Positions 1 to 6,425 of a stretch of DNA of 8,643 nt are shown here, in pieces; position 1 is the stretch's first letter; the number at the start of each line of letters is the position of its first letter. Source of the stretch: Glaesserella sp041814905. Lineage in GTDB: Bacteria; Pseudomonadota; Gammaproteobacteria; Enterobacterales; Pasteurellaceae. The stretch lies in NCBI RefSeq assembly GCF_041814905.1, contig NZ_JBGXYA010000032.1:1-8643 (forward strand), given 5' to 3'. The position numbers were made by a program, and so were the translations under genes. Below the pieces are notes generated by a model. That model worked only from the letters and a program-made list of their open reading frames with translations. It ran no database searches and had not been told where the DNA came from.

Positions 1-708
1 CGTGTGATTGCGGAATTAGAGCAGGAGTTGGGAGAGCAGTTGTTTAAGCGAAATACACGCCAAATTCGGCTGACTAATTTTGGCGAGCAGTTTTTGATTA
101 AAGCGAAACAACTGCTGGCGGACACCGATAATCTGTTCAAACTCGGCAAGCAACAGACAGACGAAATGGCAGGCGTGGTGCGGATTACCTTTCCCCGTTG
201 GCGTGAGAATGACAAGATTTTAGACGAGCTTTTAACCGCACTTGCGCCGTATCCGCAACTCGTGATTGATTGGCGGGAAGATATGACCAAATTTGATGCG
301 GTGGAACATCGCATTGATATTGGCTTGCGCATCGGGCCTGAACCAAACCCGAATTTTATTATCCGCAAAATTGCCGATTTGCAAGACTGGATTGTCGCTT
401 CGCCCGAATTGTTGGAACGGTTGGGTTCACCGAAAGATTTAGAGGATTTACAGCGCAATTTTCCGTTTTCCTTGCCGATTAACGTGGAAACCGGGCGGGC
501 TTGGGAATTGGTGATGAACGATGCGCAAAAACTGCTGCCGCGAGACGTGCATTTCTACAGTTCCGATCCCGAATACGAGCTAAAAGCGGTGCTGCGCGGC
601 AACGTGGTGGGCTTTATCAGCGAACTGTTCTGCAAACCGCATTTTGACCGCGGCGAGCTGGTCAAACTCCTCCCCGAAATTGGCTACCACGTTAATTCAA
701 GCGGTTAA
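1..708 (+). CDS. LysR-family transcriptional regulator, 5' end outside window, C-terminus short
   Basis: The frame is open from base 1, and residues RVIAELEQELGEQLFKR match the recognition helix and wing of the LysR winged helix-turn-helix. The gene therefore starts upstream of the window and the GTG at base 4 is not the real start. By family comparison roughly 35-40 residues of the DNA-binding domain are missing here. The linker helix follows, then a periplasmic-binding-protein-like effector domain from about residue 55, with the typical 'DIGLRIG' strand near residue 105 and 'GNVVGFISELF' near 200. LysR proteins usually continue 30-45 residues after the 'GELVKLLPE' segment with a strand like LYxVYP and a final helix. 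This one instead ends with 'IGYHVNSSG' and a stop, so the C-terminus looks truncated or altered. The target and the inducer cannot be told. It is convergent with the HxlR gene. Family assignment is firm; functionality is uncertain. Confidence 0.88.
   Translation, partial: RVIAELEQELGEQLFKRNTRQIRLTNFGEQFLIKAKQLLADTDNLFKLGKQQTDEMAGVVRITFPRWRENDKILDELLTALAPYPQLVIDWREDMTKFDAVEHRIDIGLRIGPEPNPNFIIRKIADLQDWIVASPELLERLGSPKDLEDLQRNFPFSLPINVETGRAWELVMNDAQKLLPRDVHFYSSDPEYELKAVLRGNVVGFISELFCKPHFDRGELVKLLPEIGYHVNSSG
235..243 (-). other. DNA uptake sequence core (Haemophilus type) inside the LysR gene
   Basis: ACCGCACTT is the reverse complement of the AAGTGCGGT uptake core. It lies in the coding region and lacks the extended A/T tail, so it is a minimal match. 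Confidence 0.6.
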
Positions 709-769
709 ACAGAAACCGTTCGGTACTTTTATTTTTGAAAGTGTGGAGATTTGGGAATTGGCGAAATAA
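674..769 (+). pseudogene. possible out-of-frame coding remnant after the LysR gene
   Basis: Reading codons at positions 2 mod 3, one base off the LysR frame, gives an open stretch ending at TAA 767-769. It translates to ATTLIQAVKQKPFGTFIF and then ESVEIWELAK. The composition (charged helix, aromatic strand, WELAK end) looks like a real protein C-terminus, and it begins where the LysR protein loses family similarity. It could be the displaced end of the LysR gene after an indel, or the tail of another gene joined by a deletion. I cannot assign a family, and a chance open frame of about 30 codons is possible. Confidence 0.25.
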
Positions 770-845
770 GCATCACCTTCCGTGAAGAAAATAAGCAGTC
801 GTATCCGAAGGGAAATTTGCAAATGGCAAAATGTTGTTTGAATCC

Positions 846-855
846 GACCGCTTGT
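846..855 (-). other. uptake-sequence-like site, Actinobacillus pleuropneumoniae dialect
   Basis: GACCGCTTGT is the reverse complement of ACAAGCGGTC, the core of the second Pasteurellaceae uptake-sequence dialect. It lies just past the stop codon of the HxlR gene. The window is dominated by the Haemophilus dialect, so this may be chance or a sign of transfer. Confidence 0.4.
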
Positions 856-856
856 A

Positions 857-1219
857 TCACGCCTTACTCCGCAAAATCCCCGTTAAATTTTCTTCCAACC
901 AATCGACTAAATCCGCCAGTTTAGTTCCCGCTTCTTTGCCGTAGTCGGTCAATGAGTATTCCACGTGCGGCGGGACAGTGTTGTAGGATTTGCGAATCAG
1001 CATGCCGTCTTGTTCCAACTGCTGTAAGGTTTGGGTCAGCATCCGCTCGCTCACGCCTTCAATCTCTTTACGGATTTCACTGAAACGTCTGGTGCCTTTC
1101 ATCAATACGATCATCACCAACACGCCCCAGCGGTTGGTCAAGTGCTGCAAAATCTGTCTGGAAGGGCAGTTTGCCGCTAACACATAGCCTCGTCCGGCTA
1201 AATCAGAAAATTTTTCCAT
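857..1219 (-). CDS. HxlR-family winged-helix transcriptional regulator
   Basis: This 120-residue protein has the full HxlR fold. Near the N-terminus it has the conserved Cys-Pro-Ser (Cys18), followed by 'LTNRWGVLVMIVLMKGTRRFSEI', then the recognition region 'GVSERMLTQTLQQLEQDGMLIRK', the wing ending 'PPHVEYSLTDYG' and a C-terminal dimerisation helix. HxlR regulators usually repress a neighbouring, often divergent, oxidoreductase or detoxification gene. In several characterised members (YodB, HypR) the N-terminal cysteine senses electrophiles or hypochlorite; whether Cys18 does so here is inference. I chose the ATG at 1219 because AAAGGA lies 7 bases upstream. An upstream in-frame TTG at 1240 would add seven residues but would put that ribosome site inside the gene. 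No intact divergent target is present. The upstream palindromes suggest autoregulation. Confidence 0.93.
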   Translation of the reverse strand: MEKFSDLAGRGYVLAANCPSRQILQHLTNRWGVLVMIVLMKGTRRFSEIRKEIEGVSERMLTQTLQQLEQDGMLIRKSYNTVPPHVEYSLTDYGKEAGTKLADLVDWLEENLTGILRSKA

Positions 1220-1247
1220 TTTTATTTCCTTTGATTTCAATCTGTTA

Positions 1248-1275
1248 AAAATATTTCGAACTTACATTTTTGTAA
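1248..1275 (-). promoter_or_regulatory. predicted hxlR-type gene promoter
   Basis: On the minus strand, TTACAA (1275-1270) and TATTTT (1253-1248) are separated by 16 bases, about 30 bases upstream of the ATG at 1219. The -35 box lies inside the palindrome at 1260-1277, a position suited to autorepression. Confidence 0.5.
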
Positions 1276-1290
1276 GTACTTTTTAAAAGT
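1260..1290. promoter_or_regulatory. two adjacent palindromes, probable operator of the HxlR regulator
   Basis: ACTTACATTTTTGTAAGT (1260-1277) is a perfect 7-bp inverted repeat around TTTT. It is followed at once by ACTTTTTAAAAGT (1278-1290), a perfect 6-bp inverted repeat around one T. AAGTAAGTT then repeats the half-site. The tract overlaps the predicted -35 box of the HxlR gene and lies just upstream of a rightward -10-like TATAGT at 1303-1308. HxlR dimers bind short palindromes between divergent promoters, so this is the natural operator candidate. Confidence 0.5.
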
Positions 1291-1297
1291 AAGTTAT

Positions 1298-1402
1298 GTG
1301 CATATAGTACGCCACATCAACAGGTTTGGCAATTTCAATCAGCTGAATGGAGAAGCGTTTAAACGTTTTATGGCGGCAGGAAAGTTGTTTGAAGTAAGGT
1401 AA
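1298..1402 (+). pseudogene. possible 3' remnant of a lost gene divergent to the HxlR gene
   Basis: An open stretch reads FNQLNGEAFKRFMAAGKLFE at its end, then VR and TAA at 1400-1402. The stop overlaps an uptake sequence, the usual arrangement at a Pasteurellaceae gene end. There is no ribosome site and no full gene. The stretch lies where the divergent target of an HxlR regulator is normally found, so a mostly deleted partner gene is possible. The protein family is not recognisable from about 34 residues. Confidence 0.3.
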
Positions 1403-1418
1403 AGTGCGGTCAAATTTT
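1401..1418 (+). other. extended DNA uptake sequence (Haemophilus type)
   Basis: AAAGTGCGGTCAAATTTT contains the full 9-base core plus the A/T-rich extension. The following bases (GATAAGTTTTTTT) resemble the left half of the 67-bp repeat found at 6426 and 8442. No inverted partner follows, so this is not a hairpin terminator. Confidence 0.9.
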
Positions 1419-1492
1419 GATAAGTTTTTTTATTTACGGATTTTTTCAGAATCTCGCCGTTTATGTGGTTCCGTTGGCGTAACATCTTAATA

Positions 1493-1528
1493 AAAAAGCC
1501 GTCCGAATACATTTGCAGACGGCTTTTT
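1493..1528 (-). terminator. intrinsic terminator of the alpha/beta hydrolase gene
   Basis: The arms AAAAAGCCGTC (1493-1503) and GACGGCTTTTT (1518-1528) are perfect 11-base complements with a 14-base loop and a T-run on either strand. It starts 11 bases past the hydrolase stop. Each arm with its adjacent loop bases (GCCGTCCGAA on plus, GCCGTCTGCA on minus) matches nine of ten bases of the Neisseria uptake sequence GCCGTCTGAA. Confidence 0.9.
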
Positions 1529-1539
1529 ATCCTGTGTGA

Positions 1540-2625
1540 TTATTTTAATTTCGCCTTAAAAAACTGTTCAAATTTATCAAACGGAATTTTGTTGGCTTGG
1601 TTGTCGTATAAATCCACGTGTGTGGCGTTTGGTACGATATACAATTCTTTATCTTTGCTGCCTAAGGCTTTAAACGCATCTTCCGAGAAATAACGCGAAT
1701 GGGCTTTTTCGCCGTGAACCAATAAAGCGGGGGCGCGTAATTCATCCGCCCGTTGCAAAATCGGCATATTGATGAACGCAATCGGTGTGGTGGTTGTCCA
1801 TGCACCGGTTGAACCGACACTACGCGGGTGGTAGCCGTGTTTGGTTTTGTAGAAATCGACATAATCCGCCACGAATTTTGGCGTATCCGCATTGAGCGCG
1901 CTGACTTCGGGCAATACAGGCGTATCACTGGTGTTGGCGTAGTCTTTTTTCTGTGCTTCCCAACGGGCGTTGTTCAAATCTTGTTTCATTTTGTAACGGG
2001 CATCGGCGTCCACGCCGTCGTTGTAACCTTTTGCCATTACGCGCGTCATATCGTACATAGTACTGGTGGCAACGGCTTTAATGCGGGTATCGGCTGTTGC
2101 GGCATTTAAAGCAAAACCGCCCCAACCGCACACGCCCAAAATGCCGATTTTTTCACGATTAACATTATCTAGTGAACCGAGAAAATCCACTGCTGCTGAA
2201 AAATCTTCGGTATTGATTTCAGGCGAAGCCGAATTGCGCGGTAAGCCCGAACTTTCGCCGGTAAAGGAACCGTCAAACGCCAAGGTAACAAAACCGCGTT
2301 CCGCCAGGGTTTGCGCGTATAAGCCCGAAACTTGCTCTTTCACTGCGCCGAACGGACCGCCCACCGCAATGGCCGGCAATTTGCCTTGCGCATTTTTCGG
2401 CATATACAAATCCGCTGCCAAGGTAATGCCGTAGCGGTTTTTAAAGGTGACTTTGCGGTGTTCCACTTTATCGCTTTTCGGGAACACTTTGTCCCATTCT
2501 TGGGTTAATTGAATGTGTTGCGCTGGGACGTCTATCGCTGTCGCTGAAGTCATTTCTGCCATAACTGCTCCTGAAAATAAGGTTGAACCGAGGAATAATG
2601 CGGTGGTTAGGGTTTTGAGTTTCAT
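1540..2625 (-). CDS. secreted alpha/beta hydrolase with cysteine nucleophile (YcjY/dienelactone-hydrolase-like)
   Basis: This is a 361-residue protein. Residues 1-23 form a Sec signal peptide (KLK basic start, hydrophobic core, AVMA cleavage site), so it probably acts in the periplasm. The fold runs from about residue 55 (GITLAADLYMP strand) to the end. The nucleophile elbow is G164-V-C166-G-W-G-G, a Cys in place of the common Ser, as in dienelactone hydrolase and YcjY-type proteins. The catalytic His is probably H336 in 'NATHVDLYD'. The 'LLVHGE.AHSRYFSED' segment (301-316) is where the acid residue is expected. The substrate is unknown; an ester or lactone is inferred. I chose the ATG at 2625 because it has AGGAG 7 bases upstream and starts the signal peptide. 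A longer in-frame start at 2685 would disrupt the signal peptide and overlap the promoter. It appears monocistronic. Confidence 0.9.
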   Translation of the reverse strand: MKLKTLTTALFLGSTLFSGAVMAEMTSATAIDVPAQHIQLTQEWDKVFPKSDKVEHRKVTFKNRYGITLAADLYMPKNAQGKLPAIAVGGPFGAVKEQVSGLYAQTLAERGFVTLAFDGSFTGESSGLPRNSASPEINTEDFSAAVDFLGSLDNVNREKIGILGVCGWGGFALNAATADTRIKAVATSTMYDMTRVMAKGYNDGVDADARYKMKQDLNNARWEAQKKDYANTSDTPVLPEVSALNADTPKFVADYVDFYKTKHGYHPRSVGSTGAWTTTTPIAFINMPILQRADELRAPALLVHGEKAHSRYFSEDAFKALGSKDKELYIVPNATHVDLYDNQANKIPFDKFEQFFKAKLK

Positions 2626-2656
2626 TGTCTTGCTCCTAAATAGCTTGGATAAAATC

Positions 2657-2685
2657 ATTCTAGAACGATGATTGCGGTGTAACAA
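2657..2685 (-). promoter_or_regulatory. predicted promoter of the alpha/beta hydrolase gene
   Basis: On the minus strand, TTGTTA (2685-2680) and TAGAAT (2662-2657) are 17 bases apart, placing the transcript start about 25 bases upstream of the start codon. Both boxes match sigma-70 consensus at five of six and four or five of six positions. Confidence 0.6.
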
Positions 2686-3034
2686 TCAATAAAAATAGAA
2701 TTGTCTATTGCGGAAATGAGAATAATGGTGATAGGGAATATTTAGAAATCGGTGCTTCTGATTTAGGTATTTAAATTGAATAGCCAAAATAGAAGTTTAA
2801 AATGTAATAAAATAAATAAAGTATGGTGTTCCCAAATAGTTAGGTATAATATTTTTCGTAAAGCCTGTTACAAAATTTCAAATACTTTCGTTATATGTTT
2901 GATACAATAGCTTGTATAGGTAGTAGAATAGAGTGATCATTTTTTCTGTTGAAAATCGAGTATGACTAATGATGCCGCTGTTTTATGTTCTGTAAAGCAA
3001 AAAAGTATAGGCTATTTCTTCTTAGTTTTATTAA
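2686..3034. other. AT-rich gene-free interval
   Basis: No convincing gene, RNA or terminator is visible between the hydrolase promoter and the end of the large AT-rich gene. It holds the left copy of a 13-bp inverted repeat (2692-2704), an isolated TATAAT (2846 region) without a good -35 box, and short open frames with no ribosome sites. No hairpin with a T-run follows the stop of the large gene at 3035. Confidence 0.6.
2692..2704 (+). repeat. left copy of a 13-bp inverted repeat flanking the nuclease-like gene
   Basis: AAAATAGAATTGT here is matched exactly, in inverted orientation, by ACAATTCTATTTT at 5369-5381. The two copies bracket the AT-rich block and its single large gene, close to where base composition changes. 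They may be ends of an inserted segment, or a coincidence in AT-rich DNA. Confidence 0.4.
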
Positions 3035-5224
3035 TTAATCAATATATTCTTCAATTTTGTTTTTTATTCCTTCATATTTTTCCAAGCTATTTTTCCAAAA
3101 AATATTTTTCTCTATTTGTTCAACTAACTTTTGTAAACTAAATTTTTCTTTATAATCAGTCTCATTATTATAATGTTCAGGAAGGTTTTTATAAAAATCT
3201 ATGAAGTCACAATGATTTTTTAAATTAATAATTAATTCTTCTAAAGATATCTTAAGATGTTTATTAAAATATTTATGATCGGCCTCCAAAGTGGTATCTA
3301 CAATCCAAGAGTGAAATTTAATATTTTGAAACTCTTTATCAGTAAACTCAGTATAGTTTTCTTGAATATATTTTAGCTTTCTATCAAGCTGAAAGGCAGC
3401 TTTTTTTAATGTGAAGTTTTGGTATTGATAGGCTTCTTTTAAATTTGTTTTTAGAAAGGTTGATTTTAGTTCAATAATTAAGATTGTATTATCTTCTACA
3501 ACAATTAAATCAATTTCACCAATTAATTTATCTTGAGGGATATATTGACAAAAAGCTCTTAATTTATGATCAATAAATAGTTTTGCTAAATAATTTTCAA
3601 TAGAGTTAGTTTCATTTTTTAAAGATTCTCTATTTTTATGCAACTTTCTTAGATAATTAACGATACTACCATAAATATTTTGTTTTCCGATACGCTGTGG
3701 TATTTGAATAATTCTACCATCTAATTCATAAAATGGTTTTTCTATATAACTATCTTGGTCATTGGCATTTAAATTACAACTCCAAAAATCTAAAATAGCT
3801 GTCATTTTCTTGACCTTTTCTCTGTTACTACCTTCCGTAAGCCAAGCCTTTCCCATATTTTTAGCTTTATTTTCCTTAGTTCCGGTAATGATCGGATAAA
3901 AATTTTGCCCTGTTATATAATTAGTTAGCGTTAATATTCCTAAAGTTTTAAACGGATGGGCTGGATTAATTTGATAAAATTCTAAAAATGGATCGATAAA
4001 TGATTTTTGGTAATATTTTTGCTGCATGTTGATGGTAAATAATGTATTAAAAATATCATACTCTTGTTCGTTATTAAGTACTATTTTTTCTACACCATAA
4101 ATCTCTTTTAACAATAAAATAGCTGCATGAGTGTCTGCAAGTGCCTCTGCTACATGGATAGGTTCATTTTCTTTTAACCAATAATTAAATTTTTCTTTAT
4201 TTAAGATACTTTCATCTATGCATTTAATACCTCTCCATTTCCAATACATCTGAAGAACAGTAAATTTTTCTGAGTAAAAATCGTTGTCTGATGAACTGAC
4301 AGTATGGTTTAATTTCTCGTTTTTAAGTGTGTAATTAATTGACTTATTATAAGAAAAGGCATTGAAAACAAAATCAGAAAATAATCCTAATTCAACTTTT
4401 AAAGCTATACTTTGTTTAAAGTCTTCATATTCTTGGATTTTCAATGTGGTTAAATTTTTTCCATAAATGAATGGTTCGATTCTACTATTTAAAGAGGGTC
4501 TTAAATTTTTATCGGTTAATAACTTTCTACTTTTATGAGCAGTTACAACCATAGAATGTAGAGCATTAAAGATTTTTTCTTGTTGAATAGGTGTTTCTGT
4601 ATCTATCTGATAAGGGATAACAATACTATCTGATTGTTGAGTTAAGACAATTTCATATAAATATAAACTTGCAAATACAAGCACATCAAGGTGTGTCCAT
4701 TGCCATTTTTTATTAATAGACAAGTAAGCATCACTTATCGATTGATATTGTTGATTAAGATATTCAACAACTTTAATAAAGGAATTTAGTTTTGGATAAT
4801 TGTTTTGTTGATTTTTAATAGAAGTCCAACTTAAATGATTTAAATTATTTATTATTCCCGATAAACGAATGGACAAGATCGTGCTTTCTTCATCTAAATC
4901 CAAAAATGAAATAATTTGACTTTCAGCTATTTTACCAAAGCGGAAATATTGCGATAGAGCTAATTGCCAATTATCATTTTGTAAATGTGCTTTTTGTAGA
5001 AGATGAATAAAATCAGACTGAAAGAATATATCCGTTTTATTTAAATTTTCAGGCATGGAAAATTTTGTATTTCTGTATAAGAATATTTTTACAATTTGGT
5101 TTAACGCCTTGTCTTTATCCGAGTTTAGGGACAAATCTTTAAAAATTTGTTCGTAGTAGTTCATAAAATAAAATTCACCATATTCAGTGAGCTCATAGGT
5201 TGAATAAAAAAACAACATTTTCAT
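3035..5224 (-). CDS. large AT-rich gene for an uncharacterised protein with a PD-(D/E)XK nuclease-like C-terminal domain
   Basis: I do not recognise a named family for this 729-residue protein. No signal peptide or membrane segment is visible, so it is probably cytoplasmic. Residues 1-500 are mostly helical with no motif I can name. From about 497, 'PFYELDGRIIQIPQRIG' leads into a helix with E543, then G569-E-I-D572 ('GEIDLIVVEDN'), then I-I-E585-L-K587-S and the helix 'EAYQYQNFTLKKAA' (597-610). D572, E585-x-K587 and the following Gln/Tyr helix fit the PD-(D/E)XK nuclease core, close in style to Mrr/NERD-like domains ('gEvDli...vlviEvKs'). Nucleic-acid cleavage is inference. Residues 680-729 are a Lys/Glu-rich helical tail. 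Base composition is very AT-rich (12 G/C in the 60 bases at 3061-3120; 30 in 5821-5880), which suggests horizontal gain. No uptake sequence occurs inside. The start is uncertain: ATG 5224 and 5218 lack a ribosome site, while ATG 5164 (MNYYEQIF) has a weak GGTGA 10 bases upstream and would give 709 residues. Confidence 0.85.
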   Translation of the reverse strand: MKMLFFYSTYELTEYGEFYFMNYYEQIFKDLSLNSDKDKALNQIVKIFLYRNTKFSMPENLNKTDIFFQSDFIHLLQKAHLQNDNWQLALSQYFRFGKIAESQIISFLDLDEESTILSIRLSGIINNLNHLSWTSIKNQQNNYPKLNSFIKVVEYLNQQYQSISDAYLSINKKWQWTHLDVLVFASLYLYEIVLTQQSDSIVIPYQIDTETPIQQEKIFNALHSMVVTAHKSRKLLTDKNLRPSLNSRIEPFIYGKNLTTLKIQEYEDFKQSIALKVELGLFSDFVFNAFSYNKSINYTLKNEKLNHTVSSSDNDFYSEKFTVLQMYWKWRGIKCIDESILNKEKFNYWLKENEPIHVAEALADTHAAILLLKEIYGVEKIVLNNEQEYDIFNTLFTINMQQKYYQKSFIDPFLEFYQINPAHPFKTLGILTLTNYITGQNFYPIITGTKENKAKNMGKAWLTEGSNREKVKKMTAILDFWSCNLNANDQDSYIEKPFYELDGRIIQIPQRIGKQNIYGSIVNYLRKLHKNRESLKNETNSIENYLAKLFIDHKLRAFCQYIPQDKLIGEIDLIVVEDNTILIIELKSTFLKTNLKEAYQYQNFTLKKAAFQLDRKLKYIQENYTEFTDKEFQNIKFHSWIVDTTLEADHKYFNKHLKISLEELIINLKNHCDFIDFYKNLPEHYNNETDYKEKFSLQKLVEQIEKNIFWKNSLEKYEGIKNKIEEYID

Positions 5225-5352
5225 TGAGTTAAACGGTTTGTTAGATTTTCAATCCAAACTACACATTTTTCCTATTTATGAATTTGCGTTCGGAAATTGG
5301 TAAAAGGGACAACGGTACTGATATGTACTCATTGGTAAATTACCGAATTTTC

Positions 5353-5374
5353 AATTGTTGCAAAACTAACAATT
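5353..5374. promoter_or_regulatory. dyad AATTGTT-N8-AACAATT, possible operator
   Basis: AATTGTT (5353-5359) and AACAATT (5368-5374) are perfect complements separated by GCAAAACT. It lies between divergent genes and could bind a dimeric regulator. It overlaps the right copy of the 13-bp inverted repeat and has no T-run, so a terminator is unlikely. Confidence 0.3.
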
Positions 5375-5381
5375 CTATTTT
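5369..5381 (-). repeat. right copy of the 13-bp inverted repeat
   Basis: ACAATTCTATTTT is the exact reverse complement of 2692-2704. It lies about 145 bases upstream of the large AT-rich gene. The flanking bases are not conserved beyond the 13, so no longer terminal repeat can be claimed. Confidence 0.4.
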
Positions 5382-5615
5382 GCGATTTTAACGATTAACA
5401 AGTAATAAATCTAGCCTTATACTTTCTCCACTCAAAATATGAACCGTAAGGAATTTGTAATATTTATGAGTGGCATTGTTGCTGAATGGAGCAGTAACTG
5501 TGTTTGATACGGCACCTGATTAATTGCATACTCTGCATTATATGTTGTTAGTCAGTTTTATATGATAGGAAATAGCACAAAGTTTAATCACTAACCAAGG
5601 CAGGATTAAATTAAA

Positions 5616-6413
5616 ATGAACAGAAAATCGCCCGCACTTTTTGTCGGACACGGCAACCCGATGAATGCGTTGGATCCGCAAAATATCTTTAATCAGGGCT
5701 TTCAACAAATCACGGCAACCTTTGAGAAACCGAAGCTGATTTTATGTATTTCCGCCCATTGGTATAGCGCAAAATTGCAAGTGATGGGGGCGGAAAATCC
5801 GCCGATGATTTACGATTTTCACGGCTTTCCACCGGAATTAAGCGAGATTGTTTACCCGGCGAAAGGCGATCCTGAATTTGCCCGACACATTCAAGGGTTA
5901 CTGGCGCCAGAACAGGTGGAAATCAATCTGACCCGCGGTTTTGATCACGGTGCTTGGGCGGTGTTGAAATATCTCTACCCAAAGGCGGATATTCCTGTGG
6001 TTCAGCTGAGTTTGGATCGCACTAAATCGCCGCAATGGCATTATGAATTGGCGAAAAAATTACGTCCATTGCGTGAACAAGGTGTGTTGATTTTAGGCAG
6101 CGGCGACATTGTGCATAATTTAAGGGCGATCAGCTGGGAACATATCGATCAAGTGGGCGCAGGCTACGATTGGGCGTATCAGTTCAGAGATAAAATCAAT
6201 CAGGCAATGCGTGAACATAACGATGAAGCGTTAATCCATTTTGACCGGTTCGGTGAAAGCGCAGCGCTTTCTGTCCCAACGCCTGATCATTATTTGCCGT
6301 TGCTTTATGTAATGGCGCAGCGCGATGAAAATGATGAGATTACTTTGTTTAATGATGAACTGATCGCAGGATCTCTCAGTATGACATCGGTGTTAGTTCG
6401 GGCGAAAAGTTAG
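5616..6413 (+). CDS. ygiD: class III extradiol ring-cleavage dioxygenase, YgiD/DODA type
   Basis: At 265 residues this is the usual length for the LigB-superfamily DODA branch, to which E. coli YgiD (4,5-DOPA-extradiol dioxygenase) belongs. Visible signatures: 'LFVGHGNPMNAL' with H12, 'LCISAHWY' with H48, 'GFDHGAW' with H111, 'SGDIVHNLR' with H167 and 'PTPDHYLPLLY' with H225. By family comparison H12, H48 and H225 are the predicted metal ligands, with H111 and H167 at the active site. The enzyme opens a catechol ring using O2. The physiological substrate in bacteria of this group is not established. The protein is cytoplasmic, with no signal peptide. The ATG at 5616 has AGGA 10 bases upstream, a rather long spacing. 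Transcription ends at the 67-bp inverted element 12 bases past the stop. The base composition is normal for the genome, unlike its upstream neighbour. Confidence 0.92.
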   Translation: MNRKSPALFVGHGNPMNALDPQNIFNQGFQQITATFEKPKLILCISAHWYSAKLQVMGAENPPMIYDFHGFPPELSEIVYPAKGDPEFARHIQGLLAPEQVEINLTRGFDHGAWAVLKYLYPKADIPVVQLSLDRTKSPQWHYELAKKLRPLREQGVLILGSGDIVHNLRAISWEHIDQVGAGYDWAYQFRDKINQAMREHNDEALIHFDRFGESAALSVPTPDHYLPLLYVMAQRDENDEITLFNDELIAGSLSMTSVLVRAKS

Positions 6414-6425
6414 TGGCGAACCGAT

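Larger units (their letters stand above)
5225..5615. other. AT-rich divergent intergenic region
   Basis: The 391 bases separate two divergent genes and must hold both promoters, but I see no clear -35/-10 pair for either. Contents: ATTGGTAAA twice about 35 bases apart (near 5296 and 5331), the second inside the small palindrome GGTAAATTACC; the 22-base dyad at 5353-5374; the right copy of the 13-bp inverted repeat; and a 22-codon open frame at 5439-5507 (MNRKEFVIFMSGIVAEWSS...) with no support as a gene. Confidence 0.55.

Noticed and set aside
1002..1010. ATGCCGTCT, partial Neisseria uptake sequence inside the HxlR gene; similar CAGACGGCAT at 7196-7205 in the GlxA-type gene
   Set aside because: They match only 9-10 of 12 bases, lie within conserved coding sequence, and can be explained by codon content.
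2664..2774. 36-codon open stretch on plus reading GNENNGDREYLEIGASDLGI near its end
   Set aside because: It looks protein-like but has no start with a ribosome site, overlaps the hydrolase promoter and 5' region, and could be chance. It is too weak to call a remnant.
2962..3140. plus-strand frame starting MTNDAAVL with a Phe/Leu-rich, membrane-like tail
   Set aside because: Its hydrophobic part is the antisense of the AT-rich large gene, which yields Phe/Leu-rich translations automatically. There is no ribosome site.
5439..5507. 22-codon frame MNRKEFVIFMSGIVAEWSS and, after two stops, a hydrophobic stretch in the same frame to about 5592
   Set aside because: It could be a decayed membrane-protein gene, but the frame is broken and unmatched to any family I know. 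It is recorded only as intergenic content.
2686..5615. CRISPR array or tRNA-anchored island
   Set aside because: There is no regularly spaced repeat and no tRNA cloverleaf or CCA-ended sequence in or beside the AT-rich block.
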